NCBI RefSeq assembly: GCF_009870125.1
Contig: NC_046683.1
Span: 2,852,001 to 2,916,000, forward strand
Direction: 5' to 3'
Source: Drosophila pseudoobscura
Taxonomy: Eukaryota; Arthropoda; Insecta; Diptera; Drosophilidae
DNA: 64,000 nt
Part shown: positions 28,107-39,056 of the stretch, piece by piece
Position numbering within the stretch: position 1 is the stretch's first letter
Layout: each line of letters starts with the position of its first letter
Notes under the pieces: generated by a model
Databases searched by the model: none
Told to the model about the DNA's origin: nothing
What the model saw: the letters and a program-made list of their open reading frames with translations, nothing else
Made by a program: the position numbers and the translations under genes

Positions 28107-30127
28107 GGGGCCTTTGCCTTTGCTCCGTTTGTGATTGCTGTTGGTGCTGAAGCTGGAGCTGTTGCTGCTGTTGCTGCTGTTGATGCTGTCGCTGCTGTTG
28201 TAGCAGTATTAGTCGCTGAGGATTTTGGGATTGTGGTGCCTGCTGCTTCTGTAGCTGTTCTTGCTGCGGATGCTGCTGCTTCTGTTGCTGTTCTTGGTGC
28301 TGATGTACCTGCTTCTGGTGCTTCTCCTTCAGCAGCTGCTGATGTGCTTGACGTCGCTGCATCTTCTCGAACTCGGCCAGATGCTCGTTCTGCTTACGGA
28401 CCAGCTCGTCGATTACCTCGTGGTTGTAGGTGGAGTGAAGCATGAGGCCAAGGAGATTGGCCCGAGAGCTGAGCTGCTGTCGGTAGCCACGCTCCTGCTC
28501 CATCAGGTCGTCCATTTTCAGCCACTGCCGGACGCGTTCCAGATCGATCTCGGCCCGCCGGATCTTCTCCCAGGCATAGTGCTTGAAGCAACTCTTCTTT
28601 GGAGCACGACAGAACTGTCCGGTGGGCTCGAAGACGTTGGCGACGAGGGGAGCGCCGCAGACGTCAGTGTCGTTTACTTTCGGATCCTTGCTGTGCTCGG
28701 GGCACAGGACTCGCAGTCGCTTGCAGTAGGTCTTGCTGGCCGGATTGTAAAAGTCGCAGAACATGTTGTTGCCCTCCATGCGGGTCTGGAAAATACTGCC
28801 GAAACTGGCCTGAGATTCGTATTTGTTGAAGCACTTCTCCATATGCTTGATTGCGGTGCGCGAGTGGATTTCGTGGCCACAGGTAATGCAATACATGCTC
28901 TGCTCATCCTCGACGTCCCCAGTATCGTTCGCGGTCTGTCTTTCTATGATGCTGTGCTTGGCCCGCTCCACCACCATGTTGAGCTCGTCCGAACGCTTCT
29001 CGAGCTCGGCGAGAGCGAAGCGGACCATCGATTGCTTATCTCTAATGGCCTCAAGCTGCGTGCGGTTATCCTCTGCTGCACGGCAGGGCGTTAGGTTCCA
29101 TTCCTGCAGACGCTGCGGCAGTACCTGCAATTGCCATTGAAATATTGATAAATATTGATCAATATGTTAATTTATAATTTGAAATGAGTGAAGATATGAT
29201 AGCTACCTGGAATATGCGGTTGGTCGCAAGATTGAAGCCGCACTTTTCGCTGCAGTATTTGCTTTGCGGTCGCGCCTGGCAGCAACAGCCGGGGCCATGA
29301 CACTGCCTCGTTCCTTCCAACTCGGGGTTGAGAAAAACTTCGGGACTGGCCACGCGATTCCCGACCTTCATCTTGCGATCCTTGGCCGTGGCCTTTTCTC
29401 GTTTCCTTGAAGGAACCGAAGCTTGAGGTTCAGACACAACGGCCGCCTGGGCGACACATGTCCGATAGATGCAGCGCGGCTTGTGGCCAACGCGAATTCG
29501 ACATGCATTACATTGATTGCAGTTCGGACGCCGACATCCCTCACAGGTGCCGCAACGTTTTCCTGCCTTAGGCTCTTTGGCATTGCTATGCTTTCGCTTT
29601 GGCTGGGCGGCGGCAGGTTGAAGGGGAGCCAATGCAGGCGGACCCGATCCGTGAATGTTGGAGCCACTGGTGGAGGCGGCATTTGAGGCGGCTGCCCGCT
29701 CGGTGGCCACCAGTCTGAATATTGTCTGCAGCTCCGGATTTTCTTGCTTGCATCGTCGACAGAAGTATTGCTTGATGTGTTTTGCCTCCTTCTCCGTGAT
29801 GCCAATGCAATCGCCATGGTACCATTCCTCACATCCATCGCAGCCTCTGTGGATTGCAAAGATTGTTCGATTACCAAATCTTTGGCAGTCAATCAATTTA
29901 CGTCACCCACATCATAAACCTAGAACAGTCGGAAGTGCGACATATGCAGTACGCCTGGTCCTCCTGCTTCAAAATTGTTGCTATCTTGGATTTGCGTTCA
30001 GGCAAATCGAATTCACGGGCAATTTCCCTACGGATCTCTTCCCTCTGCAGGAATGACTGGATATTAATTGGTTATTTTTTAACTATAGTATTCTTACGCT
30101 TTTCTTGTACTTCTTTTTTTCAGACAT
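28078..30127 (-). CDS. Cfp1: Cfp1 (CXXC1), CpG-binding subunit of SET1/COMPASS
   Basis: Four exons, 30127-30098, 30056-29911, 29846-29207 and 29124-28078, give 620 residues. A PHD finger covers about residues 46-92 (YCICRTSDCSRFMIGCDGCEEWYHGDC...FCRRC). A CXXC zinc finger at about 153-195 begins GKRCGTCEGCRRPNC and continues NQCNACR. A basic stretch and coiled coil follow, then the conserved cysteine/histidine-rich SET1-interaction region (YCITCGHEIHSRTAIKHMEK, FCDFYNPASKTYCKRL, CGAPL and CRAPKKSCFKHYAWEKIRRAE). The last 80 residues are glutamine-rich repeats. The protein recruits the SET1 H3K4 methyltransferase to active promoters in the nucleus. The PHD finger reads H3K4me3 and the CXXC domain binds unmethylated CpG. 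The tiny first exon (MSEKKKYKKS) is assigned by splice sites and good start context. Confidence 0.95.
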
Positions 30128-30549
30128 GATTATTTTGATTGTTTACCAAAACCGAAATACGTCACAAATTTAAAAAAATATACCGTACAAATACTAATGA
30201 AACCGAACCATTTCCACTAAATTAATGTCTTTACACGGCAACTACACACCTACTACACTTTCCCTACATATTAACTAACTTTCCCAACATATTAACTATA
30301 CCACATTTTGACACGCCTTTTTTTCCGACGTTTTTGATATCAGGAATTCGATACTGATCTGGAATAAGTTTTCGATGTGGCGTGGGACATGGCTCTAAGT
30401 GGCATTTCTACACGGTTTCTACATTGGTGTATTCGACAAGGGGGTGGTCCATAGCGCATCTTAAAATATACTGGAGAGTACTAGAAAATACTATGAAAGG
30501 CATACCATTTGCAAGGAGTGTGAGCTAGACATGGTGGCAAGAAAATTAG
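30128..30549. promoter_or_regulatory. Cfp1 upstream region bordering the palindrome
   Basis: AT-rich DNA between the Cfp1 start and the left arm of the large palindrome. It has ATATACC motifs (for example at 30179-30186) like those in the palindrome ends. No ORF. Confidence 0.4.
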
Positions 30550-30761
30550 TGTGACGACCCTCAGAAAAAATACCAAAATATACCGTCTAATTAAAAAGAA
30601 AAATATACCGTAAATACACTGACGAATTCAAGTTATATTTTTCTATATTCCTCAATTTTTATATTTCTTCGAATATTAATAGCTATATAGAACATTTAGC
30701 ATGCCCACATAATTTTATCCGATTAGGGAATCTTTTTTCTAAGGTTTATTTTATCGCACAG

Positions 30762-32083
30762 CCGAGATAAAGAGTACAGGGAGAACCAGTATTTCAAAGA
30801 TATGCAAATCCAAATCTTCAGAAGGCTATATCTCAGACAAATAGGGCCAGATCGGTGAAGGACCAACTGTCCCAGGATCGCGAGGGTCTAAACTGTCGAA
30901 CGGCATCGAAATCTCGACTTCGAAAATGAGGCCGATTTTTGGCAAATTCAATGATGTAACCATCATGATTTTTTGCGAAAATCGTGAAAAAATTGATGTC
31001 CCTTTTTCTGATGGCAGTCGATTGGCAGGACTCCCCCGATCACGAAAAGACATGCCACGCCCTGATCGGCCGCTGTTTAGCCGAGATATAGAGTACAGCG
31101 AAAACCAGTATCTCGAAGATATGCAAATCCAATTCTTCGGAAGGCTATATCTCAGACAAATAGGGCCAGATCGGTGAAGGACCAACTGTCCCAGGATCGC
31201 GAGGGTCTAAACTGTCGAATGGCATCGAAATCTCGACTTCGAAAATGAGGCCGATTTTTGGCAAATTCAATGATGTAACCATCATGATTTTTTGCGAAAA
31301 TCGTGAAAAAATTGATGTCCCTTTTTCTGATGGCAGTCGATTGGCAGGACTCTCCCGATCACGAAAAGACATGCCACGCCCTGATCGGCCGCTGTTTAGC
31401 CGAGATATGGCGTACAGGGAAAACCAGTATTTCAAAGATATGCAAATCCAAATCTTCGGAAGGCTATATCTCAGACAAATAGGGCCAGATCGGTGAAGGA
31501 CTAGCACTCCCAGGATCGCGAGGGTCCAGACTGTCGAACGGCATCGAAATCTCGACTTCGAAAATGAGGCCGATTTTTGGCAAATTCAATGATGTAACCA
31601 TCATGATTTTTTGCGAAAATCGTGAAAAAATTGATGTCCCTTTTTCTGATGCCAGTCGATTGGCAGGACTCTCCCGATCACGAAAAGACATGCCACGCCA
31701 CGATCGGCCGCTGTTTAGCCGAGATATGGCGTACAGGGAAAACCAGTATTTCAAAGATATGCAAATCAAAATCTTCGGAAGGCTATATCTCAGACAAATA
31801 GGGCCAGATCGGTGAAGGACCAACTGTCCCAGGATCGCGAGGGTCTAAACTGTCGAACGGCATCGAAATCTCGACCTCGAAAATGAGGCCGATTTTTGGC
31901 AAATTCAATGATGTAACCATCATGATTTTTTGCGAAAATCGTGAAAAAATTGATGTCCCTTTTTCTGATGGCAGTCGATTGGCAGGACTCTCCCGATCAC
32001 GAAAAGACATGCCACGCCCTGATCGGCCGCTGTTTAGCCGAGATATGGCGTACAGGGAAAACCAGTATTTCAAAGATATGCAA
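30762..32083. repeat. Left tandem array, 319-bp unit, about 4.1 copies
   Basis: The landmark ATAGGGCCAGATCGG recurs at 30841, 31160, 31479 and 31798, exactly 319 bases apart. Copies differ by few substitutions, for example CCCTGATCGG versus CCACGATCGG and ACTGTCCC versus CACTCCC. Each unit has open frames on both strands (83 and about 120 codons), but 319 is not a multiple of three and codon use is not gene-like. Confidence 0.95.
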
Positions 32084-32231
32084 ACCACGGAAAATAATAC
32101 TAATAATAGAATTATTAATTACTCTTGTAGGTCCATTTTGTCCTTCATCTGTGTTCATCTTAGTATTTCTTCTTCTTAAGCTATTATTTATTTAACTTCT
32201 CCTTCCGTTTTAGCAGGTCGCCCCCTCCCGC

Positions 32232-32352
32232 GTACACCGTCATGCCCACCATCGCTCATCAGGGGCTTCTCCCTTCTGGTCTTCCGGTTCATGTGAGCGA
32301 GGGTGCGCTCGATGACGGCAGTCCACTCCAGGTGCCTGACCGAGTGACATCG
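32232..32352 (-). pseudogene. Coding-like fragment A inside the element
   Basis: On the minus strand this reads about 40 codons with fly-preferred usage (CHSVRHLEWTAVIERTL, then AHMNRKTRREKPLMSDGG). The mirror copy is at about 34158-34280 on the plus strand, with a few replacements (AVIER there reads AVNER). No start, splice sites or family recognised. A captured host exon or decayed transposon gene would both fit. Confidence 0.35.
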
Positions 32353-32505
32353 CGAGCTCCCCACCGGCTCCAGAGCACGGGGCTACGATGCCCTCGGGAC
32401 ATGATTCCTGCCGCGCGAGGCTGTGGGCCTCGGCGTGGGTAGAATAAATGCAGAATCGTATCCAGGCAGTACAGAAGCGCACACCTTGCAAGATCCGAAC
32501 CTTAA

Positions 32506-32589
32506 AGGCCATCGTCATCCTTCCACCTGGCCATCGACCACAAGGACTTTGACTATGACAACCAAGAGAGAGGCTACGCGGGCTACTAG
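32506..32589 (+). pseudogene. Coding-like fragment B inside the element
   Basis: The frame SSSFHLAIDHKDFDYD, then NQERGYAGY and a stop, uses GTC/GAC/AAG/TAC-type codons favoured in fly genes. It looks like the C-terminus of a real protein. The mirror copy is at about 33922-34005 on the minus strand and differs by at least one residue (QER versus QGR). Source gene not recognised. Confidence 0.35.
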
Positions 32590-33299
32590 ACTGTAGATAG
32601 ATATCGCTGTTGTTAGGCTTAAGGATATACCCGTCCATTTATTTAAATAGTAGATACAAATGTTTAAACTTGTCCATTTATTTATACTAAGCTAAGTTTT
32701 GATGAATAAATCTTTTGAAAAACCATCCTTGCTGTGTCCTGTATGGGGGAGAACCAGAATGGTTCACAAATAGGGGGAAAAACAAAAAAACTTTGATTGG
32801 GGAAAAGGTCCTTGATCCTTGATAAGGACCTCATTAAATCAGGGACATTTTGTCGATCACAACTAGCTATCGCACGACCAGATCGGTCCACAAATAGCGA
32901 AGAAAAATATATATGTATAGTTGGGGTTGTTGGAGTCCTTACCGAAGGATCAAGGAAAAAAAATAAGGGAGAAAACGAGATATACATTTCTGGAGAAAGT
33001 ATCCTTGATCCTTGATCCTTGGTCCTTGATAAGGACTTCATCAAATCAGGGACATTTTTCCGAACACAGGAAGCCTTCGCACGCCCAGATCGGGCCACAA
33101 ATAACGGAGAAAACAAAACAGGCTTGTAAACAAAGGAAGTTCAAGATATCACCGATAGGGGCGCCACCGTACAAAAAAAAAACTCGCGTGAAATGACCAA
33201 AATCTGGATGGGATACCAGGCGAACAGAATCAGCAGCAAGCAACTTTAGAAAATGCAAAAAAGTGGTGCATACTTATGGGGGCTCGAAAATTTTTTAAA

Positions 33300-34436
33300 A
33301 AATTCAGCGACCTTCTGCTGATTTCTGATCGCCTGGTATCCCATCCCCTATCGGTGGATTCTTGAACCTACTTTTTTTTAAATAACAAATTACAAGCCTG
33401 TTTTGTTTTCTCCGTTCTTTGTGGCCCGATCTGGGCGTGCGAAGGCTTCCTGTGTTCGGAAAAATGTCCCTGATTTGATGAAGTCCTTATCAAGGACCAA
33501 GGATCAAGGATACTTTCTCCAGAAATGTATATCTCGTTTTCTCCCTTATTTTTTTCCTTGATCCTTCGGTAAGGACTCCAACAACCCCAACTATACATAT
33601 ATATTTTTCTTCGCTATTTGTGGACCGATCTGGTCGTGCGATAGCTAGTTGTGATCGACAAAATGTCCCTGATTTAATGAGGTCCTTATCAAGGATCAAG
33701 GACCTTTTCCCCTATCAAAGCTTTTTGTTTTTCCCGCTATTTGTGAACCATTCTGGTTCTCCCCCATACAGGACACAGCAAGGATGGTTTTTCAAAAGAT
33801 TTATTCATCAAAACTTAGCTTAGTATAAATAAATGGACAAGTTTAAACATTTGTATCTACTATTTAAATAAATGGACGGGTATATCCTTAAGCCTAACAA
33901 CAACGATATCTATCTACAGTCTAGTAGCCCGCGTAGCCTCTCCCTTGGTTGTCATAGTCAAAGTCCTTGTGGTCGATGGCCAGGTGGAAGGATGACGATG
34001 GCCTTTAAGGTTCGGATCTTGCAAGGTGTGCGCTTCTGTACTGCCACGATACGATTCTGCATTTATTATACCCAGGCCGAGGCCCACAGCCTCGCGCGGC
34101 AGGAATCATGTCCCGAGGGCATCGTAGCCCCGTGCTCTGGAGCCGGTGGGGAGCTCGCGATGTCACTCGGTCAGGCACCTGGAGTGGACTGCCGTCAACG
34201 AGCGCACCCTCGCTCATATGAACCGGAAGACCAGAAGGGAGAAGCCCCTGATGAGCGATGGTGGGCATGACGGTGTGCGCGGGAGGGCGCGACTAGCTAA
34301 AGCGGAAGGAGAAGTTAAATAAATTAAATTAAATAAATAATAGCTTAAGAAGAAGAAATAAGATGAGCACAGATGAAGGACAAAATGGACCTACAAGAGT
34401 AATTACTAATTCTATTATTAGTATTATTTTCCGTGG
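33300..34436. repeat. Right inner arm of the palindrome
   Basis: Reverse complement of the left inner arm with scattered differences. Examples are TGCCACGATACG here versus TGCCTGGATACG in the left orientation, and a different junction near 33375. The loop between the arms is only about 50 bases. Confidence 0.85.
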
Positions 34437-34617
34437 TTTAACTACTACCCATACAGTGCATAGATGTGTCATCTCATACAGTGAGCATGTCGCACATCGA
34501 ACACAGAAAACTGGATCCCAGGGTCTTCGGCTGTGGCGTTCGACTACCACCGCGTCATCAAGAGCCAGCCAGCAAAGCAACGCTTTGCATGTCCTTCCTC
34601 AGCTGCTCCTTTAACTA
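34437..34617. other. Right-arm-only insert with 8-bp flanking repeats
   Basis: TTTAACTA at 34437-34444 and again at 34610-34617 bracket 165 bases absent from the left arm, where the inner segment joins the array directly. Within it one frame (SAVAFDYHRVIKSQPAKQ) uses strongly fly-preferred codons. It has no recognised family and no splice signals. Confidence 0.55.
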
Positions 34618-36885
34618 TTTGTCTGAGAAATAGCCTTCCGAAGAATTGGATTTGCATATCTTTGAAATACTGGTTTTCCCTGTACGCCATATCTCGGCTA
34701 AACAGCGGCCGATCGTGGCGTGGCATGTCTTTTCGTGATCGGGAGAGTCCTGCCAATCGACTGGCATCAGAAAAAGGGACATCAATTTTTTCACGATTTT
34801 CGCAAAAAATCATGATGGTTACATCATTGAATTTGCCAAAAATCGGCCTCATTTTCGAAGTCGAGATTTCGATGCCGTTCGACAGTCTGGACCCTCGCGA
34901 TCCTGGGAGTGCTGGTCCTTCACCGATCTGGCCCTATTTGTCTGAGATATAGCCTTCCGAAGATTTTGATTTGCATATCTTTGAAATACTGGTTTTCCCT
35001 GTACGCCATATCTCGGCTAAACAGCGGCCGATCGTGGCGTGGCATGTCTTTTCGTGATCGGGAGAGTCCTGCCAATCGACTGGCATCAGAAAAAGGGACA
35101 TCAATTTTTTCACGATTTTCGCAAAAAATCATGATGGTTACATCATTGAATTTGCCAAAAATCGGCCTCATTTTCGAAGTCGAGATTTCGATGCCGTTCG
35201 ACAGTCTGGACCCTCGCGATCCTGGGAGTGCTGGTCCTTCACCGATCTGGCCCTATTTGTCTGAGATATAGCCTTCCGAAGATTTTGATTTGCATATCTT
35301 TGAAATACTGGTTTTCCCTGTACGCCATATCTCGGCTAAACAGCGGCCGATCGTGGCGTGGCATGTCTTTTCGTGATCGGGAGAGTCCTGCCAATCGACT
35401 GGCATCAGAAAAAGGGACATCAATTTTTTCACGATTTTCGCAAAAAATCATGATGGTTACATCATTGAATTTGCCAAAAATCGGCCTCATTTTCGAAGTC
35501 GAGATTTCGATGCCGTTCGACAGTTTAGACCCTCGCGATCCTGGGACAGTTGGTCCTTCACCGATCTGGCCCTATTTGTCTGAGATATAGCCTTCCGAAG
35601 ATTTTGATTTGCATATCTTTGAAATACTGGTTTTCCCTGTACGCCATATCTCGGCTAAACAGCGGCCGATCGTGGCGTGGCATGTCTTTTCGTGATCGGG
35701 AGAGTCCTGCCAATCGACTGGCATCAGAAAAAGGGACATCAATTTTTTCACGATTTTCGCAAAAAATCATGATGGTTACATCATTGAATTTGCCAAAAAT
35801 CGGCCTCATTTTCGAAGTCGAGATTTCGATGCCGTTCGACAGTCTGGACCCTCGCGATCCTGGGAGTGCTGGTCCTTCACCGATCTGGCCCTATTTGTCT
35901 GAGATATAGCCTTCCGAAGATTTTGATTTGCATATCTTTGAAATACTGGTTTTCCCTGTACGCCATATCTCGGCTAAACAGCGGCCGATCGTGGCGTGGC
36001 ATGTCTTTTCGTGATCGGGAGAGTCCTGCCAATCGACTGGCATCAGAAAAAGGGACATCAATTTTTTCACGATTTTCGCAAAAAATCATGATGGTTACAT
36101 CATTGAATTTGCCAAAAATCGGCCTCATTTTCGAAGTCGAGATTTCGATGCCGTTCGACAGTTTAGACCCTCGCGATCCTGGGACAGTTGGTCCTTCACC
36201 GATCTGGCCCTATTTGTCTGAGATATAGCCTTCCGAAGATTTTGATTTGCATATCTTTGAAATACTGGTTTTCCCTGTACGCCATATCTCGGCTAAACAG
36301 CGGCCGATCGTGGCGTGGCATGTCTTTTCGTGATCGGGAGAGTCCTGCCAATCGACTGGCATCAGAAAAACGGACATCAATTTTTTCACGATTTTCGCAA
36401 AAAATCATGATGGTTACATCATTGAATTTGCCAAAAATCGGCCTCATTTTCGAAGTCGAGATTTCGATGCCGTTCGACAGTTTAGACCCTCGCGATCCTG
36501 GGACAGTTGGTCCTTCACCGATCTGGCCCTATTTGTCTGAGATATAGCCTTCCGAAGATTTGGATTTGCATATCTTCGAGATACTGGTTTTCGCTGTACT
36601 CTATATCTCGGCTAAACAGCGGCCGATCAGGGCGTGGCATGTCTTTTAGTGATCGGGAGAGTCCTGCCAATCGACTGGCATCAGAAAAAGGGACATCAAT
36701 TTTTTCACGATTTTCGCAAAAAATCATGATGGTTACATCATTGAATTTGCCAAAAATCGGCCTCATTTTCGAAGTCGAGATTTAGATTCCGTTCGACAGT
36801 TTAGACCCTCGCGATCCTAGGACAGTTGGTCCTTCACCGATCTGGCCTTATTTGTCTGAGATATAGCTATGCGAAGATTTGGATT
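34618..36885. repeat. Right tandem array, 319-bp unit, about 7.1 copies
   Basis: The reverse complement of the left unit, again with exact 319-base spacing (CACCGATCTGG at 34921, 35240 and 35559, continuing on). Two junction variants, GGGAGTGCT and GGGACAGTT, alternate in several adjacent units, pointing to duplication of a two-unit block. Confidence 0.95.
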
Positions 36886-37039
36886 TGCATATCTTTGATC
36901 TTTCATCATTAAATTTGCTAAAAATCGGCCTCATTTTCGAAGTCGGATAAAATTATGTGGGCAATGCTAAATGTTCTATATAGCTATTCGACGAAATATA
37001 ACAATTAAGTAATATTTATAATAGAACTTGAGATCGTCA

Positions 37040-37197
37040 GTATATTTACGGTATATTTTTATAGTAAGACGGTATATTTTCGGTATATTTATGAGGGTCG
37101 GACGCTATATTTTTTTACGCGGTAAGACTGCCTTTTTTGTTTTTGTTTTTGGTTGGCGTGCTATTGAAATTTGGATTTGGATTGAAATTAAAGGTAA
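37040..37197 (+). promoter_or_regulatory. Aladin proximal promoter with GGTATATTT motifs
   Basis: Three copies of CGGTATATTT lie at 37048-37090, followed by GAGGGTCGGACGC, within 150 bases of the Aladin ATG. Repeated GTATATTT upstream of a GGTCACAC-type motif is a common TATA-less fly promoter layout. Here the downstream motif is degenerate. The motifs lie inside the palindrome's right end. Confidence 0.4.
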
Positions 37198-39056
37198 ATG
37201 GCTGCCCTAAGCAATCTGAAACAATGCCCGCCGTTCTCCGCCCTGGCGGATCCGTCATTCGGTGCCAAGCATATTCCTGAGCTGGACAGCTACCCCAGAA
37301 TACATGTGAAGGGCGAGCTACACAATTCATCGGCTCAGCGTTTTTATGGCGGTCCGGGTTTCGTGCCGGTTCATGAAGGTGTGCTGAAACGCATCATTCG
37401 CACCTTCTTTGAAGCAGGTTTCTGGGATTCACTGGCGGAGACTCGCAGCGAAAAGACACGCGAACAGGCTCCCTGGTTAGGAAAGACCGGCGACTACATA
37501 TCCCAGCTGCTGGGCATCGCCACTACGCTTAAGCTAAAAGTATTCCCGCACACACATGATTTGAGTGCAGAGCGGATCGCCCAGTATGTGGAGACCAGGT
37601 ATGTTTACTGAGATTTCTTTTGTCTAAAGGACTCACATTTTAGTCCGAGGTTTGCTGTTTTCTGTTTGCTGCAGGGATTGGATCGACAGCGATGTGCGCT
37701 TCATGGCATGGAACTGTCATGTGTTCAAGCTAGCCATAGCTGGCATTGACGATGTGGTGCGCATCTACACCAGGAACACCGATGCAGCGACAACCGTACT
37801 GAAGGTAAGTGCCAGTCGCTTGGCACCCGCACACCAACTATTTCATCGGCTTAACCCAATCCATCATCCTGATACATTTCAGAGTACAACTCAGACACAA
37901 ATCACGTGCATGGCCTGGCGTCCACTGAGTGCCACGGAGATCGTTATAGGCTGCCGTCAGGGTCTCTGCTTTTGGGTAGTGGACAACACCATGATTCTGG
38001 GACGTACCAATTCGCCCAGTCAGTTCTTCAAGCAGTGAGTATTAATGCATTATCAGCAGCACCAAGAGTGAGCGGTATTCAATTGTTAATGGTATTCGCA
38101 GTCCCGCAAATCTTCCCATTACCTCCATGCAGTGGAACAAGCTTGGCAACCTACTGGCGACAGCTTCAATTGGCGATCGCTCGATCATCATCTGGCAGCC
38201 AGACAGTGGACTAATGGAGCCCCTCAAGAGACTGGGTCCTCCCGGATCCCTGCTCAAGTGGTCACCGGGCAATGATTGGCTCTTCGCTGGCACCGTGGAT
38301 CGAGTATTTCGTGTGTGGAACTGCCACAAGCATTGGACCACTGAACGCTGGACGTGCGGCAACGGAGGCCATGTCCAGACTGCCTGCTGGTCCCCCTGTG
38401 GACGGTTCCTGCTCTTTGTCAGTACCACCGAGCCGATTCTCTATCGGCTGCAGTTTGTCCAGCAAACTCTGTTGAAATGTAAGTACGCACGCAAATGCGA
38501 ATGCCTATCCGATCAAATCAAGGGCAGCCTGGTCAAATGTTTGTCCCAGAGTTATGGCCAGAATGTGACCACCAGCGGCTGCCCAAGAGTAAACCAGTTA
38601 GCAACAGGTTGGCGGCTGCTTGAGCTTCCAGACCGCCTGTATAATGCTGCCAACACTTGAAACACCAGTTTGAACCCTATACTCACTCGTATATAATGAC
38701 GTTTTTCACCTCTAGCGACTAAGGACGAGAAGGAGGTACTGCCCATAGCCGATCTGAATGCTTGCAGTGCAGATGAAAATAGATCGCTGATCGGTGGCCC
38801 TGTCCAGCAGCTGGCCTGGGATCCGCGCGGCAACTACTTGGTGGTCACCTTCAAGTCCACCAACCACATTGCCGTCTTCCTCACCTTCATCACAAAGTAC
38901 GATCTGCAAATTTCGCCCGCATATTATCTCAGTGGCGAGATCGCAGCAGAGCATCCCAGCTTCGTGTGCTTCCAGCCGCTGTACAAAGAGGAGGATCGAT
39001 CCGTTCTGACCATAGCGTGGTCCTCAGGACGTATCCAGCACTATGCCTTCGACTGA
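37198..39056 (+). CDS. Aladin: Aladin (AAAS), WD40 nucleoporin
   Basis: Five exons, 37198-37598, 37675-37804, 37883-38034, 38102-38478 and 38716-39056, give 466 residues. After an N-terminal region with RTFFEAGFWDSL and YISQLLGIA, WD40 blades begin near residue 140 (FMAWNCHVFKLAIAGIDDVV). They continue with ITCMAWRPLSATEIVIGC, ITSMQWNKLGNLLATASIGD, SIIIWQPD, WSPGNDWLFAGTVDRVFRVW and TACWSPCGRFLLFV, and end QLAWDPRGNYLVVTF and VLTIAWSSGRIQHYAFD. Aladin sits on the cytoplasmic side of the nuclear pore, anchored through Ndc1, and also works at spindles. Loss of the human gene causes triple-A syndrome. The start follows the palindrome by under 100 bases. An AATAAA lies at 39128-39133. Confidence 0.95.

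Larger units (their letters stand above)
32084..33255. repeat. Left inner arm of the palindrome
   Basis: Inverted copy of 33300-34436. From the array inward it holds an AATAATACTAATAATAG stretch, a GC-richer block (32215-32590) with coding-like fragments, and two diverged copies about 200 bp apart of a block containing AGATCGG, CACAAATA and AAGGACCTCAT-like sequence (about 32800-32915 and 33010-33115). Confidence 0.85.
30550..37105. mobile_element. Large palindromic Foldback/Galileo-like element
   Basis: The outer ends match in inverted orientation. ACCCTCA, several ATATACCG motifs, and a shared block reading TATAGAACATTTAGCAT, then TGCCCACATAATTTTATCC, occur near 30550-30722 and, reversed, near 36950-37105. 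Moving inward, each arm has a 319-bp tandem array, then about 1.2 kb of shared inner sequence, meeting at a loop near 33250-33300. Total length is about 6.55 kb. Long inverted repeats built from tandem units, with no recognisable transposase, are typical of Foldback elements and of Galileo-type P-superfamily elements in Drosophila. Family membership is inferred from architecture. No target-site duplication could be fixed. Confidence 0.75.

Noticed and set aside
28261-29094. Plus-strand open frame opposite Cfp1
   Set aside because: Antisense shadow of the conserved Cfp1 exon; its leucine/valine runs mirror the glutamine codons.
30826-36785. Repeated 83- and 119/120-codon frames in the 319-bp units
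   Set aside because: Unit length is not a multiple of three, frames exist on both strands, and changes among copies show no sign of protein constraint. Treated as non-coding repeat.
30762-36885. Regular repeats as a CRISPR array
   Set aside because: Units are 319 bp, contiguous without spacers, and the genome is eukaryotic.
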